Of a DNA stretch of 35,871 nt, positions 23,601 to 33,520 are shown piece by piece. The notes under the pieces are model-generated. The model did no database searches and was not told where the DNA came from. It saw only the letters and a program-made list of their open reading frames with translations. The stretch spans positions 1-35,871 of the forward strand of contig DATNPK010000067.1 of assembly GCA_036703275.1 (NCBI GenBank). Direction: 5' to 3'. The position numbers and the translations under genes are program-made. Origin of the DNA: Coleofasciculaceae cyanobacterium (GTDB lineage Bacteria; Cyanobacteriota; Cyanobacteriia; Cyanobacteriales; Xenococcaceae). How positions within the stretch are numbered: position 1 is the first letter of the stretch; every line of letters starts with the position of its first letter.

Positions 23601-26213
23601 ATGACCTCCAAATTTAGACAGCGTTGTTTGCTGTTGTTTATTTTTATCATAGTGGGATTGTCGATTGGCTTATTCTCCAGTACCTACCAAATGTCTTCGG
23701 TTTTCGCTACAGCTTCGATTGTTGAGGGGGTGATGGAAAATAATACTGCTGAAGAACTTGAAGCACAGGGAAAATATTTTTATTCAATCGGTCAGTTTGA
23801 ACAAGCAGCAGATTTGTGGCAACAGGCAGTTCGGATATATCCTCATCAAGATACTATAAGCCAAGTAAGAGTACTGAGTAACTTAGCTTTAGCTCATAGT
23901 CAGCTAAATAATTGGTCACAAGCTACGGAAAATATTGCTAATAGTTTAGATCTATTGCGTCGAGATGCTCGCCTGGCATTCGATGAGCGAGTTAGTGCTA
24001 AGGCACAAATATTAAACAACCAGGGAATTTTACACCTAAGCGAGGGAAAAGCAGAAGAGGCGATCGCTCTTTGGTCAGAAGCCAAAGATAATTATCAACA
24101 AGCAGGGGATGAGCTGGGAGTAATTAGAACTTCGATCAATCAAGCCAGTGCGTTTAAACAGCTGGGATTTTATCGTCGCGCGCTCAAAACTTTAACTGAG
24201 GTAGAAAGTAGTTTAGCTCAACAGCCCGATTCTTTGATTAAGGTAGCAGGACTTAGAAGCTACGGTGATATTTTACGACTGGTAGGGGAGGTAGAGCGAT
24301 CGCAAAAGATTTTAGAGCAAAGTTTAACTATTGCCTCTGGTTTAGAGTCTTCTAGTGAACAAAGCAAGATTCTTTTGGTATTAGGTAACACCTACAAAGC
24401 CAGTAATCCAGACCGAGCTTTGAAGCTATATCATCGAGGGTTAGAAACTTGTCAAAAGCAACAAAATTGTCTGCAAACTGATTTGCCGCTACAGATTTAT
24501 CTCGCCCAATTAAATCTCTTGTTAGACACCTCCTCCGAGCAAGAGGCTAGCAAATTAATTCCCACGATTAAACGACAATTCGCTTATTTGCCAGCTAATC
24601 GAGCGAATATTGACCGAAAAATTAATTTTGCTCATAGTTTGGTCGAGCTATACAAGTCCAAAACTCAGGGTCAAAAAAAATTAGCAATTCCTAGCAAATC
24701 AGAAATAGAGCAGTTTTTGTCAGAGACAGTTAATCAAGCTAAAGTAATTAACTATCAAAAAGCCCAGTCATACAGTCTAGGTTTACAGGGGCAGATTCAA
24801 GAAGAATTACAAGATTGGCACAATGCCCAGCAGTATACGGAGAAGGCATTGATTTTAGCTCAAAGTATTAACGCACCAGAAGTTAGTTATCTTTGGCAAT
24901 GGCAACTAGGCAGAATTGATCGGGCTTTGAGAGATCGCCCAGGTGCGATCGCTCATTATTCTCAGGCAGTAGAGTTGCTCAAGTCTTTAAGTCGAGACTT
25001 AGTAGCCATCGATCCAGATGTACAGTATTCTTTTCGCGACAGTGTTGAGCCAGTCTATCGAGGATTAGTTAGCCTGTTACTAGAAACTGATGGAGAAAGA
25101 AGTCAAGCTAACTTAGAAAGAGCCAGAGAGGTGATTGAATCCTTACAGGTAGCCGAATTAAATAACTTTTTTCGCGAAGCTTGTTTAGATGCCAAAGTCG
25201 TCAAAATAGATAACGTAGATCGCCAAGCAGCAGTAATTTATCCGATTATCTTAAGCGATCGCTTAGAAGTAATTCTCAGTCTACCGAATAAACCTCTTCA
25301 GCATTACTCGACTAACATTTCTCAAGCGCAGTTAGAAGTAATTATCGAGCAGTTTCGCCAAAACATAGTTGTGCGTAGTCGCCGTAATTTCTACCGTCCA
25401 GCCCGCAAGCTATACGATTTAATCATTCGCCCTGCTCTAGATGATCTTGCTATCAGCCAAATTAAAACCTTGGTCTTTATTCCTGATGGAGCGTTTCGTA
25501 ATGTCCCTTTAAGCGCACTGTATGATGGTAAACACTTTCTAATTGAAGATTACAGCATCGCCCTCACTCCTGGGCTACAGTTACTTAATCCTCGTCCTTT
25601 AGAACAGAAGCAGCTAAAAACAATTGCTGCGGGATTAACTAAAAGTATCAAAGGTTTCTCTGCTTTAGATTACGTTGATTCTGAGCTGGCAGAAATTGAA
25701 TCACGAGTTAATAGTGTTGTTCTACTCAATCAAAATTTCACTAGCGAGGCACTCAAAAAAGAAATCCAATTCTCTGACTATCCGATCGTACATATTGCGA
25801 CTCATGGACAGTTTAGCTCTTCAATCGAAGATACATTTCTTTTAGCTTGGGATGAGCGAATTAAAATTAATGAGTTAGATAACATCTTACAAACTAGAAA
25901 TCCTGGTCAAGAAAATGCGCTCGAGCTATTAGTTTTGAGTGCTTGTGAAACAGCTACAGGGGATGAGCGAGCTGCATTAGGATTAGCAGGAATGGCAGTG
26001 CGGGCAGGAGCAAAAAGCACCCTGGCAACTCTTTGGTCGATTAATGACCGCGCCACGGCTGAACTAATGAGTGATTTTTATCGAGAACTATCAGAGCGGC
26101 ATTTACCTAAAGCCGAAGCAGTACGCCAAGCACAGTTATCTTTGTTGCATAATCGCTGGTATAGACATCCATTCTACTGGGCTTCCTATGTGCTACTAGG
26201 TAATTGGCTATAG
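23601..26213 (+). CDS. TPR-CHAT caspase-like peptidase
   Basis: This is an 870-residue protein. The N-terminus has a hydrophobic segment (about 8-28), a signal peptide or anchor. Tetratricopeptide-type helical repeats fill about 50-470 (for example AEELEAQGKYFYSIGQFEQA and ALAHSQLNNWSQATENI). The CHAT domain occupies the last third: FIPDGAFRNVPLSAL, HIATHGQF with catalytic H735, LLVLSACETATGDERA with catalytic C782, then GLAGMAVRAGAKSTLATLW and the closing HPFYWASYVLLGNW. The His-Cys dyad is intact, so proteolytic activity is plausible; the target is unknown. Together with the DUF928 and CHASE2 genes it forms an envelope-facing group. Confidence 0.9.
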   Translation: MTSKFRQRCLLLFIFIIVGLSIGLFSSTYQMSSVFATASIVEGVMENNTAEELEAQGKYFYSIGQFEQAADLWQQAVRIYPHQDTISQVRVLSNLALAHSQLNNWSQATENIANSLDLLRRDARLAFDERVSAKAQILNNQGILHLSEGKAEEAIALWSEAKDNYQQAGDELGVIRTSINQASAFKQLGFYRRALKTLTEVESSLAQQPDSLIKVAGLRSYGDILRLVGEVERSQKILEQSLTIASGLESSSEQSKILLVLGNTYKASNPDRALKLYHRGLETCQKQQNCLQTDLPLQIYLAQLNLLLDTSSEQEASKLIPTIKRQFAYLPANRANIDRKINFAHSLVELYKSKTQGQKKLAIPSKSEIEQFLSETVNQAKVINYQKAQSYSLGLQGQIQEELQDWHNAQQYTEKALILAQSINAPEVSYLWQWQLGRIDRALRDRPGAIAHYSQAVELLKSLSRDLVAIDPDVQYSFRDSVEPVYRGLVSLLLETDGERSQANLERAREVIESLQVAELNNFFREACLDAKVVKIDNVDRQAAVIYPIILSDRLEVILSLPNKPLQHYSTNISQAQLEVIIEQFRQNIVVRSRRNFYRPARKLYDLIIRPALDDLAISQIKTLVFIPDGAFRNVPLSALYDGKHFLIEDYSIALTPGLQLLNPRPLEQKQLKTIAAGLTKSIKGFSALDYVDSELAEIESRVNSVVLLNQNFTSEALKKEIQFSDYPIVHIATHGQFSSSIEDTFLLAWDERIKINELDNILQTRNPGQENALELLVLSACETATGDERAALGLAGMAVRAGAKSTLATLWSINDRATAELMSDFYRELSERHLPKAEAVRQAQLSLLHNRWYRHPFYWASYVLLGNWL

Positions 26214-26274
26214 TTTTTCAAGTTTTTAGCCGCAGCAAAAATATGTTGCTCGACTGGTTACAATTTTAAAGATT

Positions 26275-26307
26275 AGAAATTGCGCCTCTTACCATATCTG
26301 CGATCGC
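26275..26307. repeat. 33-bp direct repeat, outer copy of chlD 3' end
   Basis: This segment matches 26489-26521 at 32 of 33 bases. The other copy is the real 3' coding end of chlD. The two copies frame a 181-base insert carrying the hicAB relic. If this outer copy were still joined to chlD, the frame would read GAISNL and stop, a normal-looking end. Confidence 0.85.
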
Positions 26308-26322
26308 CTTAACTTATCTAAA

Positions 26323-26476
26323 CTAAAGCTTCGATGTAGGTTGAAGTAGTTTTGGTTCGGGAATTTCATAACCTTCTAATTTCAATCCTTCCAAATGAAA
26401 GATTGCTTCTTCCATTTGTTATAGCTAAATACCAGCCATTCTTTTCAACTAGCTTAATTATCTCTTTTACTTTCAT
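26323..26476 (-). pseudogene. Deleted hicA-hicB relic
   Basis: On the minus strand an ATG at 26476 encodes MKVKEIIKLVEKNGWYLAIT, a typical HicA toxin start, before the family match breaks off and the frame stops at 26366. An overlapping frame from 26415 to 26323 encodes MEEAIFHLEGLKLEGYEIPE and P, matching the middle and end of HicB antitoxins (EAI.HLEGL...GxxIPEP), then a divergent tail to TAG. This looks like a hicA-hicB operon with the middle deleted, which fused the hicA 5' part to the hicB 3' part. Gene order (A then B) and sequence differ from the broken pair at 541-1004, so this is an independent locus. Confidence 0.7.
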
Positions 26477-26479
26477 CAA

Positions 26480-28507
26480 CTACATCTGAGAAATTGCGCC
26501 TCTTGCCATATCTGCGATCGCTCGATCGGTTGCTTTAGGTAAATGATAATATGTTCCGCCAGCTTGTTTAGCTAGTTCTTTGGCAAAACCAGTGGAGACA
26601 AAACGGCTTTCTGTGTCAATTACCAGCAATTTCATGCCCACAGCTCGTATTTTGCCCGCAATATTCAGTAATTCCTCTTTGATATTTGGTTTTTCTGCTC
26701 CTGCTTCGGGAGTCTCCCCCAGGGAACGGGATAAGGGAATATTACCTCGACCATCGGTAATCGCCACAATTACTACCTGTCCAATATCTCCCGACATTTG
26801 GGCATTAATGCCCACGTTTACCGCTTGGGTTAAACCATGAGACAGGGGAGAACCACCACCACAGGGAAGGCTTTCTAATCTACCTTTTGCCATCGTAATC
26901 GAACGGGTAGGAGGCAGTAATACATCAGCGCGTTCCCCACGGAAGGGAATCAAAGAAATCTGATCGCGGTTTTCATAAGCTTCGGTTAATAGACGCATTA
27001 CTGCACCTTTAGCCGACTGCATTCTATTTAGTGCCATTGAACCAGAAGCATCAACTACAAAGATAATTAACGAACCAGCCTTCCGCGCCATGCGTTTAGA
27101 ACGTAGATCGCTTTGCTCAATAATGACATTACGACCTGGGTTACGTTCTCTTCTGGCTTTTTGATAGGGTGCAGCATTACGCAAGGTGGCATCTACCGCA
27201 ATTCTTTTAACTTTCCCTTTGGGAATCATCGGCTTGATATACCGTCCGCGATCCTCGGAATAAATTAAACTCCGCGCCCCAGATTTACCCTGACGCTGCA
27301 TAGTTTGAGCAAAGGTAAGTACTTCTGGATCTAGTACTACCCCTTCAATATCAAAGACAAACTCGTCAGGAATTGCCGGAGGCTCTTGTTCTGCTTCTTG
27401 TTCTTCATCCTCTTCCTCCGGCTCGTCTTCATCTCGATCTTGGTTGGGTTCTTCGTCTGGCTGTTGCTGCGGTGGTGGCGGTGGCGGTTGGGGTGCGTCT
27501 TCTGGTGGGGCTTCGATGGTAGTAGCGCGAGGAATAATAACTAACTCGACTGCTTTACGTAAATCATCCGCAATAACGTTGTCTCGACCATCTAAAGCTG
27601 CACAGGCTTTTGCTACCCTGACCGCAAATAGTTCGGCTCTGTGTCCCTCTACTGTTCCCCTGACTGCTTCCTGTACTAAGTACAGAATTTGAGCGTGGGT
27701 TATTTTGACTTCCTTAAGCCATTCCCGCGCCAAGATAATATCAGTCTTAAGGCTATCGAGATCTCCTTCGTAAGCACTGACAAATGTTTGGGGAGAGTTA
27801 GTAAAATCGATTACTTGGTTAACCGCTTCAACCCTTTGTTCTAAAGACAATACAGCGTCAGCCGAAAGTGCGATCGCAATTCGATCTAAAAGATGTTCCC
27901 GCAACACTCCTTCTTCGGGGTTATAGGTAGCAATTAAAATCGGCTTACAGGGATGCTGAAAGCTAATTCCTTCTCGTTCAATGACGTTACGTCCATCGGT
28001 TAAAACTGTTAGAAGTTGATTGGCAATTTGGTCATCTAGCAGGTTAATTTCATCAATATATAAAACTCCACGATGCGCATGAGCGAGCAATCCTGGTTGA
28101 AATATTGGTTCACCTCGCTTAACTGATTCTTCGACATCTACCGAACCCAACAGCCGATCTTCTGTTACCCCTAGCGGTATCTGGACAAAAGGAGCGGGGA
28201 CAATCTGAGTCGGAATATTTTCTCTGGCGGTATCGCCGTATTTAGCTACAGTATCGTCATCCCAATTCTGAGGCTTAGCTGGATCACAATTGTACAGAGA
28301 ACCATTAATAATTTCAATCGGTGGTAACAGGCTATAGATCGCTCGCGCCATCACCGATTTAGCCGTTCCCCGACGACCAGCGATCGCCACACCGCCCAAT
28401 TCAGGATCGATCGCCGCCAATAGTAAAGCCAGCTTAATTGTTTCTTGTCCGACAACGGCAGTCAGGGGAAAGTTAAAATTCTTGGGTACAGTAGTTACAG
28501 CAGACAT
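26480..28507 (-). CDS. chlD: Magnesium chelatase subunit D (ChlD)
   Basis: This is the 675-residue subunit of the ChlH-ChlD-ChlI complex that inserts Mg2+ into protoporphyrin IX, the first committed step to chlorophyll. An AAA+ module fills about 15-325, with Walker A GRRGTAKS (44-51) and [10 protein letters not shown] (148-157). The proline/acidic linker spans about 334-378 (a PPPPPP run, then an E/D-rich run). A C-terminal integrin I (VWA) domain begins at about 478 with the MIDAS motif DASGS (486-490). The last residues read ARGAISQM. The final three codons lie beyond a 33-bp repeat and appear to come from inserted DNA. aroC lies 117 bases upstream on the same strand. Confidence 0.95.
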   Translation of the reverse strand: MSAVTTVPKNFNFPLTAVVGQETIKLALLLAAIDPELGGVAIAGRRGTAKSVMARAIYSLLPPIEIINGSLYNCDPAKPQNWDDDTVAKYGDTARENIPTQIVPAPFVQIPLGVTEDRLLGSVDVEESVKRGEPIFQPGLLAHAHRGVLYIDEINLLDDQIANQLLTVLTDGRNVIEREGISFQHPCKPILIATYNPEEGVLREHLLDRIAIALSADAVLSLEQRVEAVNQVIDFTNSPQTFVSAYEGDLDSLKTDIILAREWLKEVKITHAQILYLVQEAVRGTVEGHRAELFAVRVAKACAALDGRDNVIADDLRKAVELVIIPRATTIEAPPEDAPQPPPPPPQQQPDEEPNQDRDEDEPEEEDEEQEAEQEPPAIPDEFVFDIEGVVLDPEVLTFAQTMQRQGKSGARSLIYSEDRGRYIKPMIPKGKVKRIAVDATLRNAAPYQKARRERNPGRNVIIEQSDLRSKRMARKAGSLIIFVVDASGSMALNRMQSAKGAVMRLLTEAYENRDQISLIPFRGERADVLLPPTRSITMAKGRLESLPCGGGSPLSHGLTQAVNVGINAQMSGDIGQVVIVAITDGRGNIPLSRSLGETPEAGAEKPNIKEELLNIAGKIRAVGMKLLVIDTESRFVSTGFAKELAKQAGGTYYHLPKATDRAIADMARGAISQM
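26489..26521. repeat. 33-bp direct repeat, inner copy inside chlD
   Basis: This is the coding copy of the repeat at 26275-26307 and specifies the ChlD C-terminal residues before SQM. Similarity ends abruptly on both sides, at 26488 and 26522. Confidence 0.85.
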
Positions 28508-28624
28508 GGCGATCGCCTTTGAATTCCTTTTGGATAATAGGACGTACTAATTTCTCACTTTAATCTATTTGGGGGGACAAACTCAAAGAGTATTGTTAGG
28601 TTAAGCGAACAAGGTTTGCCGTTC

Positions 28625-29746
28625 TCATTCAGTTGAGCTGACAGTATTGAAAGAGCTACTCAAAGTTTTGCACTGCGCCTGATTATACAAAAGGCGATCG
28701 CATAATACCAATGCTACCATTGCTTCCACCATTGGCACTGCTCTAGGTAATACGCAAGGATCGTGTCTCCCCTTAGCAGCAAGTAGAGTTGCTTCGCCAC
28801 CTTTGGTAACTGTTTTTTGTGATTTGCCGATCGTCGCTGTGGGTTTGAACGCGACTCGAATTACTATATTCTCTCCATTGGAGATGCCTCCTTGAATTCC
28901 ACCCGAACGATTAGAGACGGTGCGAGTATCACCATTTTCATCAATATAAAATTCATCGTTATGCTCACTCCCCATCATAGTTGTGCCAGCAAAACCCGAG
29001 CCTATTTCAAAACCCTTAGTAGCAGGAAGCGACATTATACCCTTAGCTAAATCTGCTTCTAACTTGTCAAATACAGGATCGCCCAAACCCTTGGGTACGT
29101 GACGTGCGACGCATTCTACGACTCCACCGAGAGAATCTTGCTCTCTTCTGGCTAAATCGATCAGCTCAATCATAGTTTCGGCACATTCAGGGTTAGGACA
29201 GCGAACTATATTACTTTCTACCTGAGCGTTGGTTACGGTACTAGAGTCTATTTCCGCTTCTATGTTTTTAATCCGCTTAACATAGCCGATAATTTCTACC
29301 CCGGCGACTTCTTTGAGAATTTTTTTCGCGATCGCACCTGCTGCAACTCGACCAATAGTTTCCCGCGCCGAAGCACGTCCACCGCCTTGATAGTTACGAA
29401 TACCATATTTAGCATCGTAGGTAGCATCAGCATGAGACGGACGATACTTTACTGCCATCTCATTGTAATCTTGCGATCGAGCATCTTTGTTTCTGACCAA
29501 AATTGATATTGGTGTTCCTGTAGTTTTACCTTCAAAAACTCCAGACATAATTTCACAAGTATCGCTTTCTTTTCTAGGTGTAGTAATTCTACTTTGTCCA
29601 GGTCTTCTGCGATCGAGATCTACCTGTATTTCTGCTTCGCTAATTTCTAGCTGTGGAGGACAGCCATCAATAACTACTCCGACACCTCCCCCGTGAGATT
29701 CTCCGTATGTTGTAATGCGAAATATTTGCCCAAATATATTGCCCAT
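28625..29746 (-). CDS. aroC: Chorismate synthase
   Basis: This 373-residue enzyme of the shikimate pathway converts 5-enolpyruvylshikimate-3-phosphate to chorismate using reduced FMN. Family signatures are visible: [19 protein letters not shown] (13-31), the [16 protein letters not shown] region, [14 protein letters not shown] with [12 protein letters not shown], and the closing [14 protein letters not shown]. Length is normal. The ATG start gives the conserved N-terminal [19 protein letters not shown]. Chorismate feeds aromatic amino acids, plastoquinone, tocopherol and phylloquinone synthesis. It may be co-transcribed with chlD downstream. Confidence 0.97.
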   Translation of the reverse strand: MGNIFGQIFRITTYGESHGGGVGVVIDGCPPQLEISEAEIQVDLDRRRPGQSRITTPRKESDTCEIMSGVFEGKTTGTPISILVRNKDARSQDYNEMAVKYRPSHADATYDAKYGIRNYQGGGRASARETIGRVAAGAIAKKILKEVAGVEIIGYVKRIKNIEAEIDSSTVTNAQVESNIVRCPNPECAETMIELIDLARREQDSLGGVVECVARHVPKGLGDPVFDKLEADLAKGIMSLPATKGFEIGSGFAGTTMMGSEHNDEFYIDENGDTRTVSNRSGGIQGGISNGENIVIRVAFKPTATIGKSQKTVTKGGEATLLAAKGRHDPCVLPRAVPMVEAMVALVLCDRLLYNQAQCKTLSSSFNTVSSTE

Positions 29747-29970
29747 GATGCCCTATTGCGAGGTGGTAAAGCGTTTGTATTGTACCGCAACTTCTCTTGC
29801 TATTTGTCTACATTTTGTTTATTGTTTGTTCAGAATTGATCGAAAAACGAAATAGGGTGGGGTAGTTGAATCATCTTTTTCTGAATTGGTCTAATCTTAA
29901 GCCAAAAAAATATTGGTAGAATTTCAGCAAATATTTGGCAATATCAAAATCGAAAAAATAGAAGCGCAAA

Positions 29971-30810
29971 ATGAAAATTGGTAATCCGCCTTGGACTCGA
30001 GAAGAAATCACGGCAAGTATTGATGAGTTCTCAACGATTTATGGCGATCGCCCTATCCAAGAAAATCAGGGTGGAATGAAAGCACCTCATATGTTTGCTG
30101 TTTGGTTTATCGCCAAAAAGTTGTCCCCAGACTTAATTGTCGAAAGTGGCGTATGGAAAGGACAAAGTACCTGGCTACTAGAAAAAGCCTGTCCTGAGGC
30201 TAAGTTGGTGTCTATCGATTTAAACCTAGGACGCAGGGAATATATTTCTGAGAAGGCGGTTTATTGCGATCGCGACTTTACCGAACAAGATTGGTCAGAC
30301 ATCAGCGCTCGCTCTCTCGCCTTTTTTGACGATCACCAAAACGCCTACCAACGATTACAGCAATGCCAATGGTTTGGATTTAAACACGTAATATTTGAAG
30401 ATAATTATCCTAGCTCGCAAGGAGATTGCTACAGCTTAAAAAAAGCATTTGCTCATGCTGGCTTTGAGCCGACTAATTCTCAACCAAAATTAATTAATCA
30501 GGGTATCCCGTCTAAGATCTTCAGAAAGGTTGCCACACTGCTTGAAATTAGCCCAATGCTTACGTCTCAAAGCGAAGCAGCGATCCAGCCTAACGACATT
30601 GATGCAGGCTTATTGCAGAAAAATCTTGATGTTTATTATGAGTTTCCACCAGTATTTAAACCCGATCGCACTCGTTGGGGAGACGATTGGAATGAAACAT
30701 CTTATCCGACTCCAGAGCCACTACTCAAGCAAGTAACCAAGCCAGCTCATGATGTATTCTTTGATGAGGCAAAATTCTATACTTGGATTTGCTATGCCAA
30801 ACTCAAGTGA
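29971..30810 (+). CDS. Conserved-looking protein with methyltransferase-like fold
   Basis: I do not recognise a named family for this 279-residue protein. The segment LIVESGVWKGQSTWLLEKAC (55-74), followed by AKLVSIDLN (78-86), looks like motifs I and II of a class I SAM-dependent methyltransferase or related Rossmann enzyme. It has an extra tryptophan in the glycine loop, as in cephalosporin-hydroxylase-like proteins. FFDDHQNAYQRLQQC and HVIFEDNYPSSQGDCYS add conserved-looking acidic residues. The C-terminal third is rich in aromatic residues and prolines. It has no signal peptide and no membrane segment. It is a solitary gene, divergent from aroC. Confidence 0.6.
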   Translation: MKIGNPPWTREEITASIDEFSTIYGDRPIQENQGGMKAPHMFAVWFIAKKLSPDLIVESGVWKGQSTWLLEKACPEAKLVSIDLNLGRREYISEKAVYCDRDFTEQDWSDISARSLAFFDDHQNAYQRLQQCQWFGFKHVIFEDNYPSSQGDCYSLKKAFAHAGFEPTNSQPKLINQGIPSKIFRKVATLLEISPMLTSQSEAAIQPNDIDAGLLQKNLDVYYEFPPVFKPDRTRWGDDWNETSYPTPEPLLKQVTKPAHDVFFDEAKFYTWICYAKLK

Positions 30811-30891
30811 AGTACCGACATTAAAAACAAGTTAAACAAGCCGCTCTTTAAGTTTTGATCCTGCTAAATCTGAACCGAAAAATAGCTAGAG

Positions 30892-31644
30892 CTATTCACT
30901 GATAATTGAATTTAAATTTGCAATATTCAGATAATCTGCTGAGAAATTACCTTGAATAACTCGACAAGGCTGTTCGGGTTCTCCCAAGTCACTGACCACT
31001 AAAGCCGCTCGACTAAAATCTTGGTTCTCAGTATAGTTATTTACCGTGACAATAGTTTTTAATCCTGCTGCCGTGGCTGCTTCTAGTCCGTTATCAGAAT
31101 CTTCTAAAACGAGAATATTCTGAGCAGGAAGCTTTATTTTCTGAATAACATAACGATAAATATCGGGCGCCGGTTTTTTAGCTGGGACAATATCTCCTGC
31201 TGCTATTACCTCAAACCAATCGAGGTCGAGATATTTTTCTAATAAGGCAATTACATTGGGCAAAGATGAGGTGGTAGCGATCGCTAGATTTATCCCCGCT
31301 TGTCTAGCTTCCTCAATTAATCTTTTCGTACCTGGACGCAATTGAATTGCGCCACTCCTTAGCAACGTTAGGTAGTGTTTGGTTTTAAGCTGGTGGAGCT
31401 CGGCAATAAAATTAGTTAAATTTCCCTTGGGTTGAAATTCAGGTAAATATTGACGCAGAAAATATTCAAGGCGTTCTTTTCCGCCCGAAATAGTCAATAG
31501 CTCACCATAAAATTCTATTGACCAATGCCAATCTAATTTTGCTTCCTCGAAAGCCCGATTAAAAGCCACTCGATGCCCATCTCTTTCTGTATTTGCCAGA
31601 GTTCCATCAACGTCAAAGATTAGACCCTGTAATCGATTAATCAT
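30892..31644 (-). CDS. HAD-superfamily phosphatase (CbbY-like)
   Basis: This 250-residue subfamily IA hydrolase has motif I FDVDGTLANTERDGH (9-23), a helical cap, motif II in AIATTSS, the lysine in AKKPAPDIY (motif III) and the acidic pair in VLEDSDNGLEAATAAG (motif IV). The pattern is close to CbbY proteins, which dephosphorylate sugar bisphosphates such as xylulose-1,5-bisphosphate, an inhibitor of Rubisco. The exact substrate cannot be fixed here. It lies 18 bases behind the TIGR03492 gene and probably shares its transcript. Confidence 0.82.
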   Translation of the reverse strand: MINRLQGLIFDVDGTLANTERDGHRVAFNRAFEEAKLDWHWSIEFYGELLTISGGKERLEYFLRQYLPEFQPKGNLTNFIAELHQLKTKHYLTLLRSGAIQLRPGTKRLIEEARQAGINLAIATTSSLPNVIALLEKYLDLDWFEVIAAGDIVPAKKPAPDIYRYVIQKIKLPAQNILVLEDSDNGLEAATAAGLKTIVTVNNYTENQDFSRAALVVSDLGEPEQPCRVIQGNFSADYLNIANLNSIISE

Positions 31645-31662
31645 ATTTTTAAGTCAGTTATG

Positions 31663-32895
31663 CTAATTTAGCTGTTCTGGCAATAGCAATGTTTTTTGCA
31701 GACATTGAGCGATTTTTTGAGCTGCTCCAGATCCTCCCATACGGCGTTTGCCGTTTAGAGCAATTTGTTTTAATAGCTGAGCATCATTAATGAGCTTTTC
31801 GATCGCATTACCGACTTGAGCAGGGTTTTCTACCATGACAATCGAACATCCCAGCAATCGAGATTGAGCCTCGGCAAAAGCATAGGTAAATTGAGGGCCT
31901 TCCCCAGGAAAAATGACCGCAGGTTTACCCAAGCCAACAAACTGTTCAGTTGCTGTTCCCGCCATAGCGATCGCGATATCTGCCTGTTTTAGAAACTCCT
32001 GGTAGCGCTGTTGACTCAAAACTAGGATGTGGTTACCCTGAGTCAGGGTGATGGTTGAAGTTTCTCTTGCGCTCACTCGCCAGCCCTGAGCTACAGCATA
32101 GATCATAAACGATTTTAAATCTAATGCAGGTGCGATCGCCGTACTAAACTTTAATTGTTTTTCAGGCAAAATTTTGCTTGTCGTCCAAGCTGCGGTTAAT
32201 ATTTTCTGCCAATTTGTTAAAGCTTCTGGTATTCTCGAACCTGGTAACAATAGAATATCTAGCTGCCCTAGCTGTTCTAATTCTATCTGCCTGGTTTTAT
32301 TTGTAATTCCATCCATCATTGGATTGCCAAAATCGTAGGCCCGAATCGACCATTGTTGCAAAGTTTCGGTGGTCAAACTATCTCTGGGAAAAACTGCTTT
32401 GCATTGATTACGGCTCATCAACCAGCGTTCCCAAGGCAAATATACGGAGCCAATTTTTTTTTCTATCCACGAAGTCTGGGCGAACCAATCAGTTTCGTCT
32501 CGTAGATAGTACTCCGATTTTGCCGTACCAACAAAAGCATAATTAGCTTTACTAAACCAAGCATAGAGTAGCGGTACGATATCACCTACGGCCAAGATAG
32601 TTCCGCCTGCATTACCCCACTGACGCACTAACTTTAACTGCTCTATGGTTAACTGAACCAACCCACTACGTATATCCTGCCATAGTGGATTGCCTCCTTG
32701 ATAAATAAACCCCCCCGAAGGCATCTGTCGCACTTTGCCAGCGAGGGGAATCTGAAGATTTATATAAGCGTAACCCTGCCCGACTATCGGTAAAGCAGCT
32801 AGTTCTAATTCTGGAATATCCTGTTGCAGCCGTTCTATAATGCGTATAGCTATCTGATCTTCTCCATGACCATTACTAAGAACCAACAGTTTCAT
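31663..32895 (-). CDS. Lipid-A-disaccharide synthase-related protein (TIGR03492)
   Basis: This 410-residue protein opens MKLLVLSNGHGEDQIAIRII, the signature of the TIGR03492 family. The family is common to cyanobacteria and related to LpxB and other GT-B glycosyltransferases. Further features include TILAVGDIVPLLYAW, AFVGTAKSEYYLRD, FGNPMMDG, LLLPGSRIPEA, and a C-terminal donor-site-like region (AIAMAGTATEQFVGLGKPAVIF) with a late GAAQKIAQCL. No true substrate is known. The HAD gene follows closely, suggesting a two-gene operon. Confidence 0.85.
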   Translation of the reverse strand: MKLLVLSNGHGEDQIAIRIIERLQQDIPELELAALPIVGQGYAYINLQIPLAGKVRQMPSGGFIYQGGNPLWQDIRSGLVQLTIEQLKLVRQWGNAGGTILAVGDIVPLLYAWFSKANYAFVGTAKSEYYLRDETDWFAQTSWIEKKIGSVYLPWERWLMSRNQCKAVFPRDSLTTETLQQWSIRAYDFGNPMMDGITNKTRQIELEQLGQLDILLLPGSRIPEALTNWQKILTAAWTTSKILPEKQLKFSTAIAPALDLKSFMIYAVAQGWRVSARETSTITLTQGNHILVLSQQRYQEFLKQADIAIAMAGTATEQFVGLGKPAVIFPGEGPQFTYAFAEAQSRLLGCSIVMVENPAQVGNAIEKLINDAQLLKQIALNGKRRMGGSGAAQKIAQCLQKTLLLPEQLN

Positions 32896-32937
32896 TCAAT
32901 TTTGACCAGTTGAGTCGGCTTTACGATAAACAAGTTA

Positions 32938-33228
32938 ATGATATTTTTAATTATTTGCGTTAATTTATTAATTACGCTGCTAAATATTTACATAGCTATT
33001 CGGATTTGGCAATTACGAGGACTTGTTGCCCGAATCACTACTATTTTGATTAATTATGAAAGTTATTTTGATGTTTTATTAAGAGTCGCTCCAACAGTTA
33101 TTTGTCAAGGACAAAGTAATATTTGTCAAGCTCGACAACGCTACCAATTATTTCAGTTACAAACAGCAAAGATTAAACAGCTAATTTGGCTATTGAACCA
33201 AAGCTATCGAATTTGGCGGCGTATTTAA
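32938..33228 (+). CDS. Small membrane-anchored hypothetical protein
   Basis: This 96-residue protein has one N-terminal hydrophobic helix (about 2-24, FLIICVNLLITLLNIYIAIR) and then a basic, helical cytoplasmic-looking region ending in LLNQSYRIWRRI. Charge rules place the C-terminus inside. I do not recognise a family, but length, ATG start and codon use are gene-like. It is divergent from the TIGR03492 gene (42 bases apart), with no strong Shine-Dalgarno. Confidence 0.6.
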   Translation: MIFLIICVNLLITLLNIYIAIRIWQLRGLVARITTILINYESYFDVLLRVAPTVICQGQSNICQARQRYQLFQLQTAKIKQLIWLLNQSYRIWRRI

Positions 33229-33298
33229 GTCATTAAATACTGCTTGAGCTGAAGCGACAACTCAACATATTAGACAAAATCTAATTAATTAATAATTA

Positions 33299-33520
33299 TC
33301 AAGCTAGGACTAAGCGAGATTCTGCGGTGTCTTTAATTAAACCAATTTTGGACTGAAGATAGTGATTAATGCTGGCGCGATCGCGATCGGCTAGCGGTAT
33401 TTGAGCATCTAAACGCTTTACCAATTGCTGTATTAACTCTGCTTCTCCAATTTCGAGAAGTTCTAAGGCATTGGTTGCCTCGATCAAATTCCAGGTTTGG
33501 CGTAATAATGAGGTATTCAA
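33299..33520 (-). CDS. Small helical hypothetical protein
   Basis: This 73-residue soluble, mostly helical protein begins SLLRQTWNLIEATNALELLE after the start and continues GEAELIQQLVKRLDAQIPLA. I believe related small proteins of this pattern occur in other cyanobacteria, but cannot name a family. The start is TTG at 33520, supported by AAGGTGA about eight bases upstream; no ATG is available. No motif suggests an activity. It is a solitary gene between two larger neighbours. Confidence 0.55.
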   Translation of the reverse strand: MNTSLLRQTWNLIEATNALELLEIGEAELIQQLVKRLDAQIPLADRDRASINHYLQSKIGLIKDTAESRLVLA

